This document shows, piece by piece, positions 28,801-37,510 of a stretch of 60,000 nt of DNA. Location: contig NC_087064.1 of the NCBI RefSeq assembly GCF_963678635.1, positions 82,455,847 to 82,515,846 of the forward strand. The letters run 5' to 3'. The stretch is from Symsagittifera roscoffensis (taxonomy: Eukaryota; Xenacoelomorpha; Acoela; Convolutidae). Position 1 is the stretch's first letter, and the number at the start of each line of letters is the position of its first letter. Made by a program: the position numbers and the translations under genes. The notes beneath the pieces are model-generated. The model saw nothing but the letters and a program-made list of their open reading frames with translations. It was not told the DNA's origin and did not search any database.

Positions 28801-31800
28801 CCGCCTGCTTCATGCAAGACAACACCTCCTCCAACCTCTCTATGTGGTCTTCTAAGGTTGGTGTTGCAATCACGACATCATCGACATAACACATGATGAG
28901 ATTCCCGTATTTCTTAGTGACGCTCGTGAGTGCCTGGGCCATCAGTCGCTGGAATGTGGCCGTCGCGTTGCACAATCCGAATGGCATCCTCTTCCACTGG
29001 AACAGTCCCAGCTCACACGCGAAGCCTGTTTTCTCTCGATCTTGCTTTCTGAGTGGCACTTGCCAGAATGCAGAGCCCAAATCCAACGTCGTGAAGAACT
29101 TCGCGTCTCCCAGCTTGGATAGGCTCTCATCGATGCGGGGAATCGGGTATGCGTCCTTTATAGTCACTGCGTTCAGATAACGGAAATCACAACAAAATCT
29201 GAGTTGTCCCCCTTTCTTTTTCGCCATGACCACGCCACAAGCCCATGGGGACTTCGACGGCTCGATCATGTCGTACTCCATTAACATCTCGATTTCCTTC
29301 CTACACGCTTCTGACTTGTTTGGGGTCATTCTTCTCGCCCCTTCCCTATGAGGTACCGAGCCCTCTTCTATCTCAATCTCGTGCTCTACAAAATTGCAAC
29401 AACCTATGTCAGCCTTATGTTTCGAAAAAACGTCTGCGTTCCGATTTAGCACCGCCCTGAGCGAATCTAGTTTCTTGTCTGATATTTTACCCCTCAGATG
29501 TTCTATTTCAGGTAGGACAGGTTTATTCACTGCTACTTCTGCCTCCGTCGGTCTCTCAGGGAAGTTGGAACAACTAGACAGCCCATCATCTGTTTCCGAC
29601 TTCATTGAAAACAATTTCCTAGAAGATTTCAATTCATTCACTCTTTTCATTATACATTCTTGGTTCGCATGCAATGGACATTTAATTACATCAAACTTTT
29701 TCAAGTTATCCACACTCTGAAAGTCTGTGTTCAGAGGCAAAGCGTAGCCAAGTTTCTTTCCCCTCTGTATTATCACTGTTGTTGCTTCTGTGTTCAATAA
29801 CACACTCACACACAGTCCGCTCTGAGTGAGTGAGAAGCTTCTTCCTAAAATAGCCGAGCTTTTATTGTTTGGATTTGGCACCAGACACACCTGTCTGTCA
29901 TTGCTGAGTTCATTCAAGTTCCTCATCCTAAACATCGCTACTACGGCTTGGTTTGGTTTTAATCTAACTTTTCGATCCAGAAAAATCGGCACCTTGGCCT
30001 GATTAATTAAAATCTTATTAAGGGGTCTTTTTTCATACTTTCTCTCAGGATCCTTGATCCTAATCAATCCGTCATTGAGATCGATCGTGACGTCAAAGTT
30101 GCGAACGAAATCCCTTCCTAAGATGAACTGGTCGGATTCGTCCAAATTCTCTACTACTAGGAAGCTCATCCAAAGATGTCTTCCTCCGAGCTGCAGTGAA
30201 ATGATCGGGGTTCGTCCGGTGACATAGATCGCTCCCTGATTGGCAGCTGCCAACCTGATGTTTGTCGGTATGAGATCCGACCTTTCGAAACCCATGTCAG
30301 TCCAAGTTTTGACTGGCATGACACTAACCACTGCTCCCGTGTCTAGCAGTCCCTTTACTGAAAGTTGTCTGCCTTGCACGTCCAGAACGTGTGCGGCCAG
30401 ATCGGCCTCACAACCAATATGCACCGCATCTTGTTCGAGCATCGCGTTGTGTCCGATTCGTCTAACCTTCAGCTCCTCTTGACCAATGTATATCCGGCCA
30501 ATCTGATCGTTCGCATCAGTTATGTGAGCTTTCGTGTAGATATTGATGCCATCCACATTCATCAGGATCGGGTAAGGGCCATGGACATCGATATAATGTC
30601 CGTCCACTTTCATCAGTCTCGGACCTCCCGTTGTGAGCAGCGCTCGCACTGCCCTGGAGTCCAGTTTGCGATCCTTCTCCTTCAGGTAGTCGGCATAGAT
30701 GTCCAGGTGGACTAGTGTAATCTCGGATGGTTCACTCAAGTTCTTGACCACCTGGTGCCCTGCGACTGAGATGATGGACATTATTTTGGTCTCCGCCTTC
30801 GTCATGCCGAAAGTCTTACCAGATATAACGTTCAGTTTTAATCCCTGTTTCTCGGGTTCCTCTTTGTCTTCTACTTTTGTCGTTTTACCCAGAACATTAA
30901 AACTTTCCCGAAGATCTGTGCTCTCCAGCTCCGACCTTACCCATTGCTCCAATTCTTTCGTGGCTAGGTCCTGTTTGACATTCTGCAGCGCTGTCCTTGC
31001 CGCCAGGCCGTAATCCACCTTGAGTGGGCTAGACGACTCTGCTTCGAGGTTCGAGGCTACCACCTCGTCAGGCCATGTCCTAACCTTTTTGGTCGTGAAG
31101 GTGCTCGGTGTCGTCTCCTTTCTCCGAGATTCAGCCTCGTTCATCAGACGTGCTCGACTGGCTTTGACACCCGAAAGCGCCTCTTCGTGGCGGGGATGTT
31201 TCGCGTCCGCTACTGCGTCCCCAAATTGAGTACAATCCGGCTTGAAGTGTCCCTCCAAATTACAGAAGAAACACCTCGGACCATATTTCATGATGAGCCC
31301 TCTGACATACTCTTCATGATCCTCGTCGGTCGCGTCGGCGTCATCGAGGAAGTAGCCTATGGCCTTCATGTTCTGTTTGTATGCAGAACACGCAGAAACG
31401 TGATAGTCCATCGAACCACAATTCGCACACGACCTCCTCTTATCCATGTCATCGCGAGGTTTGTACCAACTGGAATTCGCACCAGTGTTTGTCCCGCTAT
31501 AGTTGCCATAATTGCTGTAACGGTTTTGCGCCCTCGGTTTTATGAGTAAATACTCCCGTGACTTCATACGCAAGTCGTCAGGCGTGGGTACCTGGTCAAG
31601 CGACAGGGTGAAGTGAGTGGCCAACATCGTCTTCAACTCCTCACTCCTTACTCCATCCATAAACTTCGAAGCAATCGCCAAGTTTCGCTCGGATATTCTC
31701 TCATCCGGGTTACTTCTCCTCCTGAGCAATTCAAGGTCGTCCAAGAATTTGTCTATTGATTCTTCATCTCTTTGACGCCTCTTCTCGAACTTCACCATAG

Positions 31801-33649
31801 CCTGGTGCCCTTGTACTCCAGAGCCGAAACGATTCAGCAGGATGTCGAATATCTTGCGAGCGCTGTCTCTCTCATTGGCTCTTTTCGCCATTACACAACT
31901 TAATGCAGTACCCTCCAGAATGCTCGTCAGCGCGCTGCACTCTTGTTTCTTGGAGAGATTCTCTTCCTCAAAGTGTAACTTCATCACCTCTATCCAAGTA
32001 TCAATGCAGCCGTCTGACTCGTCTTTATATGACTTCGGCTTTTTCAGTGTCCTCCTTGACCTCTCTCCTCTCTCTGTTGACTTCGAGAGCTTGGTGATGA
32101 ATGTTTCAAGAGATCTGTTCAGAGGCTCAAACATCGAGGCATACATCGTTGTGTCTTGTGAGACTGTAGTCAGATCCGGTACTGAACTGACTTGTGGCAC
32201 GGTTGGCAATCTTGTCTCCGGGGTGGCATCTGCCTCCGGCGGGACTGGATTCGTCCAGCCAGGCCTCTGCGGGGCTGCCCTTGGCCGCTCCTTGTTTCTA
32301 GGTTCGTAGTTCGTTCTCGAGCCTTGCTGGGCTCTGGCATTGCTGCCCGTACCATCTCCAACATTCGCATGGCGTGAGCACTCCCTTGGGTTGGAATGCT
32401 CCTGCCAACTACTCCCATTCAGGATCGCGTCAAGCTTCCGCATCATTAAGTCAGACTTTGCATCTAACCTCTTCTCCAGGCTAGTCATCGTGTGGGCGTA
32501 GGTACTATCATGATCGTTCAACAATCGTTCGATCTCCCTGGTCATCCTAGCCTCTCTTTCGTGTGACTCCTTGCTTGCCTGTGCCAGGCTCTCCGCCAGG
32601 CATTGATCGGTGTTGCGAATCAACTGAGCTTGATCAACCCTCGCCTGCGACTTCACGTGCGTTAGTTCATCTCTCAGATTCTCTTGACCCTTGTGAGCTC
32701 TCTCATCAACCTGATCTATTCTTTTAGTCATGTCCCGTCTCAATTCATCCAGACCATTCATTACGCCAGCGAACATGTCACTTATGTCGCCAGTGGCCCC
32801 AAATGACGGGGTTAGTCCCAGAGTAGATGAGGTCAACTGCGGCTGCAGCCTGGTGCTTGACGACGCACCGCCCTTTTGCTTGCTCTTGGACGTCATTAAT
32901 CTGTCGAAGGTTGATGACGCTCCCATCGTTATCCCATCTGACATGGGCCTGGTCGGCGAGGCTGATAACGCCTTCCCGTTGTTATCGTTCCTTGGGCACG
33001 GTGTGAAATTCACATCCGGATGGGATGTCTCCGGGTAGTCATAACTGGAAGTTAAACCTACAGTTGGTAGTGACGCCATGCGCTCGTCGTACAATGACTT
33101 CCAACTCTTCTTGGCCTTCGAAACCGGTTGTTCTTCACTCGGGCTTATACTCGACATCATTGCATTGTTGCTCTGCTTGGCCAGGGATGAGTGGGTACTA
33201 GCCGAATGTGAGTATTCTCCCCTCCACCTGTGACTCTTGGTCTCCGATTTGGACATTCCCTTGAATAGGACTTCCTCTCGCGGCTCGACCTCGGAACTCT
33301 CCGAGGTCTCCTCCGTCCTCTCGACTTCCTCCCGCTCGAGGTCCTCGCTCGGCTCAAAGTCGGGTCGAATGAGCGTCTGTTCTTCCTCGTCAAAGGGGTC
33401 CACAAGCGTTTCGCTCGCGGTTCCGGTTTCGGCGCTCCGCCTTTGATCGCCATCAAAGTTTTTCTCGCTCCTCAATCTCATTTCGCTCACTGAAAGATCA
33501 GGTTGACCTTTAGTCGATTCGTTTTCGGCAAACACGTCAGAGGCGCTGCTAAATGAGGACTGGCTACGCCTAGTTTTAAATTTTCGCGTGCTGCCTTTAC
33601 TCAGCCTGGGAATCTTAGTAGTCGATCCTAACGAGTCCCTGCGCTGCAT
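25622..33649 (-). CDS. gag-pol: Gag-Pol polyprotein of element B
   Basis: One frame of about 2,675 codons from the ATG at 33649 (A at -3); the open frame reaches 33667 only through a TTG. Approximate residue positions: basic/acidic disordered N-terminus; coiled coil 295-415; Gag core 500-700; CCHC knuckles at 741-754 and 793-806; protease DTGA at 1103; RT with TLDLGSAF and YVDD at 1588-1591; RNase H with LDTDAS at 1736, catalytic Asp/Glu and NAD near 1851; a spacer of about 510 residues with repeated LSGES; integrase HHCC 2379-2417 and D2445-D2504-E2540 (DD35E). There is no frame change between gag and pol. The first knuckle has His one place late (CANCGSMDYH). A one-base deletion near 25831-25836 throws the frame off, so the last 70 or so residues here are spurious and pol continues in 24159-25808. 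Confidence 0.92.
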   Translation of the reverse strand: MQRRDSLGSTTKIPRLSKGSTRKFKTRRSQSSFSSASDVFAENESTKGQPDLSVSEMRLRSEKNFDGDQRRSAETGTASETLVDPFDEEEQTLIRPDFEPSEDLEREEVERTEETSESSEVEPREEVLFKGMSKSETKSHRWRGEYSHSASTHSSLAKQSNNAMMSSISPSEEQPVSKAKKSWKSLYDERMASLPTVGLTSSYDYPETSHPDVNFTPCPRNDNNGKALSASPTRPMSDGITMGASSTFDRLMTSKSKQKGGASSSTRLQPQLTSSTLGLTPSFGATGDISDMFAGVMNGLDELRRDMTKRIDQVDERAHKGQENLRDELTHVKSQARVDQAQLIRNTDQCLAESLAQASKESHEREARMTREIERLLNDHDSTYAHTMTSLEKRLDAKSDLMMRKLDAILNGSSWQEHSNPRECSRHANVGDGTGSNARAQQGSRTNYEPRNKERPRAAPQRPGWTNPVPPEADATPETRLPTVPQVSSVPDLTTVSQDTTMYASMFEPLNRSLETFITKLSKSTERGERSRRTLKKPKSYKDESDGCIDTWIEVMKLHFEEENLSKKQECSALTSILEGTALSCVMAKRANERDSARKIFDILLNRFGSGVQGHQAMVKFEKRRQRDEESIDKFLDDLELLRRRSNPDERISERNLAIASKFMDGVRSEELKTMLATHFTLSLDQVPTPDDLRMKSREYLLIKPRAQNRYSNYGNYSGTNTGANSSWYKPRDDMDKRRSCANCGSMDYHVSACSAYKQNMKAIGYFLDDADATDEDHEEYVRGLIMKYGPRCFFCNLEGHFKPDCTQFGDAVADAKHPRHEEALSGVKASRARLMNEAESRRKETTPSTFTTKKVRTWPDEVVASNLEAESSSPLKVDYGLAARTALQNVKQDLATKELEQWVRSELESTDLRESFNVLGKTTKVEDKEEPEKQGLKLNVISGKTFGMTKAETKIMSIISVAGHQVVKNLSEPSEITLVHLDIYADYLKEKDRKLDSRAVRALLTTGGPRLMKVDGHYIDVHGPYPILMNVDGINIYTKAHITDANDQIGRIYIGQEELKVRRIGHNAMLEQDAVHIGCEADLAAHVLDVQGRQLSVKGLLDTGAVVSVMPVKTWTDMGFERSDLIPTNIRLAAANQGAIYVTGRTPIISLQLGGRHLWMSFLVVENLDESDQFILGRDFVRNFDVTIDLNDGLIRIKDPERKYEKRPLNKILINQAKVPIFLDRKVRLKPNQAVVAMFRMRNLNELSNDRQVCLVPNPNNKSSAILGRSFSLTQSGLCVSVLLNTEATTVIIQRGKKLGYALPLNTDFQSVDNLKKFDVIKCPLHANQECIMKRVNELKSSRKLFSMKSETDDGLSSCSNFPERPTEAEVAVNKPVLPEIEHLRGKISDKKLDSLRAVLNRNADVFSKHKADIGCCNFVEHEIEIEEGSVPHREGARRMTPNKSEACRKEIEMLMEYDMIEPSKSPWACGVVMAKKKGGQLRFCCDFRYLNAVTIKDAYPIPRIDESLSKLGDAKFFTTLDLGSAFWQVPLRKQDREKTGFACELGLFQWKRMPFGLCNATATFQRLMAQALTSVTKKYGNLIMCYVDDVVIATPTLEDHIERLEEVLSCMKQAGLKCKPSKCEILRDSIKYLGRLVDKHGVRPDPEAVEAVLTWKAPKTDTQLMSFLGFANYYLEFIKRYADQIYPMQKLMRNKGKKFTWTDEAQVSFENIKRELCEAPVLGMPTEKGMFVLDTDASVVAISGILHQAQEWNGRTVLRPIAYGSKVLSKTEMKYGAPRAEMFAVITFVENYRAYLRSAPFKLSVDNRALAWLKTYSMDQSYIGRWIVRLDGYHMVIEHRTRDKHQNADSLSKKTEFYERLEERQATQSDIKDGFSFLDKETYDKLPLTRWLDKSGHPIPGHPDLTVETAAEIKLLARGEPVPLDLLVRSNLVQQELTRLGINSMALLNRTVNVAPDVMGKLRDLLDREVDRHDREWMKTMQRLTVTERTEKRPVSIRSRGVERDCRSIVNQLVSSMPKEVLLRTSFTGYGTLNQNQTTEEVRIRSKSSFTRRVHFTDAKEEYEPSPDCSSVDEAMSGESDTFEPVKDDSSEESDTFEPVQDNLSGERLTRPPRGRILSGESGSKRPMDRVLSGESRNISDNLEYDVGESVDSSVDSGPQSWDNTSETTSNSDISEIAIHSLLVDWKQRGLDRETHQDPDRDRYTSDEEGPVVDNAADELELIAVSKRPTRLLPHGTVVRTNLEPSVQEATRLKKIWCVKLMDDAHAPEITSGQMNVVKTYLKARYRLSDLLRAQRNDRMTSSLKRWIENGAPDKGDLEEDSYKILKQFYLKRNDLLYLNKDGIVACKRKEEDKVLYKYNSIVLPQLYQTELLFRSHDQMGHQGVDKVYNRIQKRFEWPGLKKACEKWIAACLSCQQAKDPRKLRFPLQSIESSGFNEVVQIDHQKICMTATGYNQVLVMIDHFTKYAEAAPCMTASAEETCDHLINVWIARHGCPITFQSDNGKAFVGNLTKELMKRSQVAQAHSTTYHPQTNGLVERQNRTLVSMLRVYCSRYMDDWDKHLPQVMGAYNSTEHSTTGLSPHMMLTGHEKALPLTFIYPEYEGRGQHRKRTCGMLLEDSRTSMTYAGGIRNRRRLDKEGGLTKGQLMRRPTQLATTSGCSRKWFHQKEPRNY
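27239..27417 (-). repeat. Repeated TGTCCGGGGAG motif in the RNase H-integrase spacer
   Basis: Three exact copies in element sense (27239-27249, 27281-27291, 27407-27417) and one variant with TCTGGGGAG (27323-27333) encode repeats of LSGES. The same 11-mer is the core of the PPT (14036-14046) and of the conserved pol block (24776-24786), where it is read in a different frame or not translated. Confidence 0.7.
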
Positions 33650-34136
33650 GCTTTGTTTCAAAAACAATTTTCGTATGATTTAATGGCGATGCACACGTAC
33701 CGCAAACAAATTCAAGTTGAATTACTTAACGCTGCCTTCTCGATCTCGTAAGTATCAAGAGTGTCTCTTAGATTTCTCAATGACAATATTAGTGACTCCG
33801 TTAGAATTACACACATACAGGGCCTGCTCAGTATTGATATAATGCTAGCTCAACCCTGTCGTATATTATAACAGTATCACAAAATTTTCACAAGATATAA
33901 TCACCACACCAAACACAATAGATAATCAGATAAGAATATCCTACAGGTGACAGCGACCTTTTGTCAGTATCAATTTATCGCCACACAATTTATCAAGTCA
34001 CTGCTTTGTTAAAATTAAACAATCTTTGATAAAAAGCAGTGATGACTCAGAAACAGATCAATAAAACTTAGTCTTAAAGAAAAAACACTTCCCTCAATCG
34101 GAACGATCCGAAAGAACAAAGCCCAGGACACAGTCT

Positions 34137-34430
34137 TCTCAAGTGGGTGTGTATTTGCTTAATACACGCACCGAGGTCTTCTTTTAGGTGCCCTGTGATT
34201 GCCCGAGCTGTCCTATTAAATGGCTCAAGGCAACCTCTGATCGAAAATTTCCAAAGTCTATGAAAAAGCTCTCCCACACCCGGACTGCTCCAAGTGCACG
34301 AGAGTAGGGAACAACTTTTCTTCTCAAGTGATTGTGTATTTGCCTAATACACTCACCGAGGTATTCCTTTATTTGTTCCCGGATTGCCCGAACTTTCCTA
34401 TTAAGTAGCTCAAGGCAACCACACAACCAA
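34137..34430. repeat. Imperfect 184-bp tandem duplication in the leader
   Basis: The segments starting TTCTCAAGTG at 34137 and 34321 align over about 95-100 bp, through TTGCCCGAGC/TTGCCCGAAC to GCTCAAGGCAACC, with many substitutions. This indicates an old duplication. Confidence 0.75.
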
Positions 34431-36596
34431 AATCACAATAAAAAAAAAATTTTGTTCGGGTACTTCTGATACACCCGATCTAGAATCCAAAATTGATCAC
34501 AAATTTCCGGGTCAAAATGGGCTCTTATGATCTTAATAAGCGCGCCTAATATCCTAATATGATTTAAATTAAATGGATATTTTCCTTTTCCCAAATTGCC
34601 ACAGAAGATTTCCTCAAGTTTCTAACTTTGGGTTGTTTAGAAGGTTTAAGACACTCCGGAGGGTTACTTCGGAGGGTTGTTAAGACACTTAGCCTACTTC
34701 GGAGGGTACCATAATCACCCAAGTCACTTCGGAGGGTCCCCCTAAATTTACTAAGGAGGGTCAATAAGATGCTTAATATGCTCCGGAGGCTTATACAACG
34801 GAGGCTTATATGCTCCGGAGGCTTACTTCGGAGGGTTCCTCAAAAATCAAGAAAAAAGGTTATGTCCCCGCAACAAAGTCTCCAAAAGCGGTCTACCTGA
34901 CTTAAAACTAGGTTGGCTGACACGGTCAACCTTCCCAGTTGAATAAAAATATGTTTTGATAAAATTTTCTGCCGCTCGGAGGGTTGCCCGTAATTTGGAC
35001 CCTCCGAACAAACAAATTCTAAAAAAATTTTCTTTTCCGAGATTATCAAACCAAAAACGGTCCGGAAAAGTGGTCCAAAATGTCGACTTATGGTACTAAA
35101 ATTATCCCGATCGGATGACTAGTCTTTGAGAAATTGCCAAAAACGTGTTTGTCCAAATGGCCCTTTTTCACCACCTATATAGGTTCTGAGAAACTTTTTC
35201 CGCAATTCCTATCGAAAGTGCCTAAAAATAATTGAAACGAGCGTAGTAGCCCTGTACGGCACTGGAATAGTGCAAGAAACCGGATCAAAATTGGTTTGGA
35301 GACAAAAATTTGGCCAATAACTATTAAATTTGGACCCTCCGATTCCTTCCTTTTCCGATCCTTAAGTCGTTAGCTCTATCTACGGAGCTGATCGGAGGGT
35401 TACTCAAGAATTTCTCTAGTATACGAGCACGTTATGCTAGCACGCTCCTAACGCAAAAAATTTTATTGCTGTAACTCTAAAAACTCAAAAACTCGATCCC
35501 CAAAACAGATTGACAAAATCCGGAAAATTATCGAAATTTTGGCCGAAAAATTTAGGTTTTTTCCAACTTCTACTGAGTCTTTTCTCACGCGGTTTCTTTA
35601 GTTAGGGGGATCGAACTACGTAGCTACTCCCTATATAAAAATTTTTTGTTGTTCGGAAAAGCTCGGATATCCAAAAATTAGGGGGTCTACAGTTTGATCG
35701 AAAATCGATGATTTTCGACAAAATTGGGTGTTTTTTGGGTCTAATTTAGGAGATAAGTAATATGTAATAAGGATAATAACCTATTAGTAGTCGTTAATGA
35801 ATAGTACTATACCCTCCTTTGCACCAAAATACCCGAATTAAGACCCTTAACTCGGAAATTTGTAATCGATGGAGGGTACAATCGGACCGCGCCAATCGTG
35901 CCCCCCACCACTTAAGTTTTAATGAAATAGTACCCGAACGATACTAAAATTGCTTCAACGATACCCAACAGTCGTTGCGGATGTTGTCCGTGATGTCCCT
36001 GTTGAGTGTGGAACACGTTGATCAGCTTGCCACTCTACCCTCCGGTCACCTGCAAAATCACCATTAACGTGCTTAAACACTCAAATTACACTCGAGGGAG
36101 GGTATCCAACCCTTCACCAAAACACACAATCTTTCTATCAGAAACGATATAAATCAATCTGAAACAACAACAAATAGGAAGGTCAGATCACATCTCGTCC
36201 GGAAATAACATATAAACTGTCACTTTTTGTTTTTTACTGTTTTTGGTCTTTTTTGGATTTTTTACTGTTTTTTGTACTTTTTTGTTTTCAAATAAATTTA
36301 TTTTTGGCTTTTTCTTGGTTATACACTATTTTTGTTTGGTTTTACGCTTTCTCTTTAATTGTTTTTGGTCCCGGGACCTCGGGACAAGCGGGTTCATGAC
36401 TTCCCACCTAACCCTCCGGCCCCCGGAATTTTCGGTGTTAACTAAGTTAAAAAGCTAAATAGTACTGGACGGAGGGTACGCACCTTCCCCCCAGTACAAT
36501 AACGGTCATTAAGGCCTCTACCTCAGGCTTACGCCCGGAGCGGAGGGTTCGTCGCTGAAACGCTTGCTGATCATGATGGTCTTATGCCTTTGACAG

Positions 36597-36614
36597 GCCC
36601 ACCCAGGAGCGCCA
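36597..36614 (-). promoter_or_regulatory. Primer-binding site of element B (tRNA-Asn-like)
   Basis: Twelve bases inside the 5' LTR, the element-sense sequence is TGGCGCTCCTGGGTGGGC. From general knowledge of eukaryotic tRNA-Asn 3' ends (CCCACCCAGGGACG plus CCA), it pairs at about 16 of 18 positions. The first 15 bases recur exactly at the same place in the plus-strand element (40256-40270), which supports function. Confidence 0.75.
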
Positions 36615-36626
36615 TAAAAACGTCTA

Positions 36627-37510
36627 TGTAACATTCGCCCAAATACTACACAGCGACGGAGCGTAGAAAAAGTACCTATTAACGACTGGCAGGCGTCATT
36701 TACCTTAATCCTACTCGTTTTTCACCGTCTCGACCTTGCCAGTTGATTTTCTGGTCTGTCTAGGGCTAAGTAAAAAGTTACCATTTTTAGGCCATCAGTC
36801 AAACGACTTTTGATCAGCTTTCGTTTACATGCGAACACAACCACATAGCTGAGTCTCGGATCCTCAGACTACGTGATTGTCATTAAAAACACGGCTCGAA
36901 CGACCTATTTTAATATGTTTTTGTGTGACAGTTCTATATTAAATCCATTGGAGATGGATTGACCCTTTCCTCTTTCTAGCTACTCATGTTCTGAAATAGC
37001 AAACAGTAACGGTGTTAATTAAGAGATCTATGACATTCCAGCAGCTATAAAGTTAGTTTATACAGTCCCTTCGCATAGAACAGTCTCTGGGGGACCAAGT
37101 CTCCGCTCCCGTAATATTCCTGAGATAACGCTCTTATCTCCTCTAATTTGTGTCCCGGGAGGGTTCCGTGGTGTATTTCTTCCCCCACTGAAGCCTCCTT
37201 CTCCACCAATATCTGTTGACAAGTGTCTTATCGTGCGTTGTTGCCACGATAAGAGGCTTCGTATTTTCCGTCTCTGGTACGACTGTTTTTCACAATCTCT
37301 GTCGTTGTTTTTTTATTTCGTCACTTTTTCAGTCAAAATGGCCGTTTTTCGGATTTCTGAGAAATATTCTTCTTCCAATCGAAATTTTAAAAATAAAAAT
37401 TCTAGAATATTCCGACCCTCCTTCGCAATACTTTTTCGTCAATAAGGCCTTTAGTCGTTCTTTTTTACGTCGCCGGAAGGTTGTGCTGTGCCATCTGGCA
37501 GAATGGCACA
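36627..37510 (-). repeat. 5' LTR of element B
   Basis: 884 bp, TG...CA, pair of 13150-14033. In element sense it ends GGGCGAATGTTACA, the same terminal GAATGTTACA as the plus-strand LTR. A TATAAA candidate lies at 37057-37062 (element sense TGTATAAACT) and the conserved hairpin at 36942-36960. The outer side runs into satellite at 37511. Confidence 0.95.
37057..37062 (-). promoter_or_regulatory. Candidate TATA box in the 5' LTR
   Basis: TATAAA in element sense lies about 450 bp from the LTR start, within TGTATAAACTAAC. It is the only well-placed TATA-like motif I noticed. No start-site data support it. Confidence 0.3.

Larger units (their letters stand above)
33650..36626 (-). other. 5' leader of element B with dispersed CGGAGGGT motifs and a 184-bp duplication
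   Basis: A long untranslated leader of 2,977 bp lies between the LTR and Gag. I see no credible gene. It contains an imperfect 184-bp tandem duplication around 34137-34430 (shared blocks TTCTCAAGTG, GTGTATTTGC, GCTCAAGGCAACC). Roughly 18 copies of CGGAGGGT or its complement are spread over 34640-36560 on both strands. The PBS is at its LTR end. Confidence 0.7.
13150..37510 (-). mobile_element. Complete 24.4-kb Gypsy-type LTR retrotransposon (element B)
   Basis: Two 884-bp LTRs (36627-37510 and 13150-14033) start TG and end CA and differ at ten positions with no indels by my comparison. In element sense the order is 5' LTR, a 12-bp gap, a tRNA-Asn-like PBS, a 2.98-kb leader, Gag-Pol, a 515-bp spacer, ORF2, a 0.75-kb 3' region, PPT and 3' LTR. 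The domain order protease-RT-RNase H-integrase is that of Ty3/Gypsy. It sits inside a 165-bp satellite monomer: the left flank ends GTTGTCA and the right flank starts TCAGGG, and together they rebuild the satellite's GTCAGAGTACTC region. A 3-bp TCA is visibly repeated; a 4-bp target duplication would need one mismatch. The element is disabled by one pol frameshift and one ORF2 stop. Confidence 0.95.
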
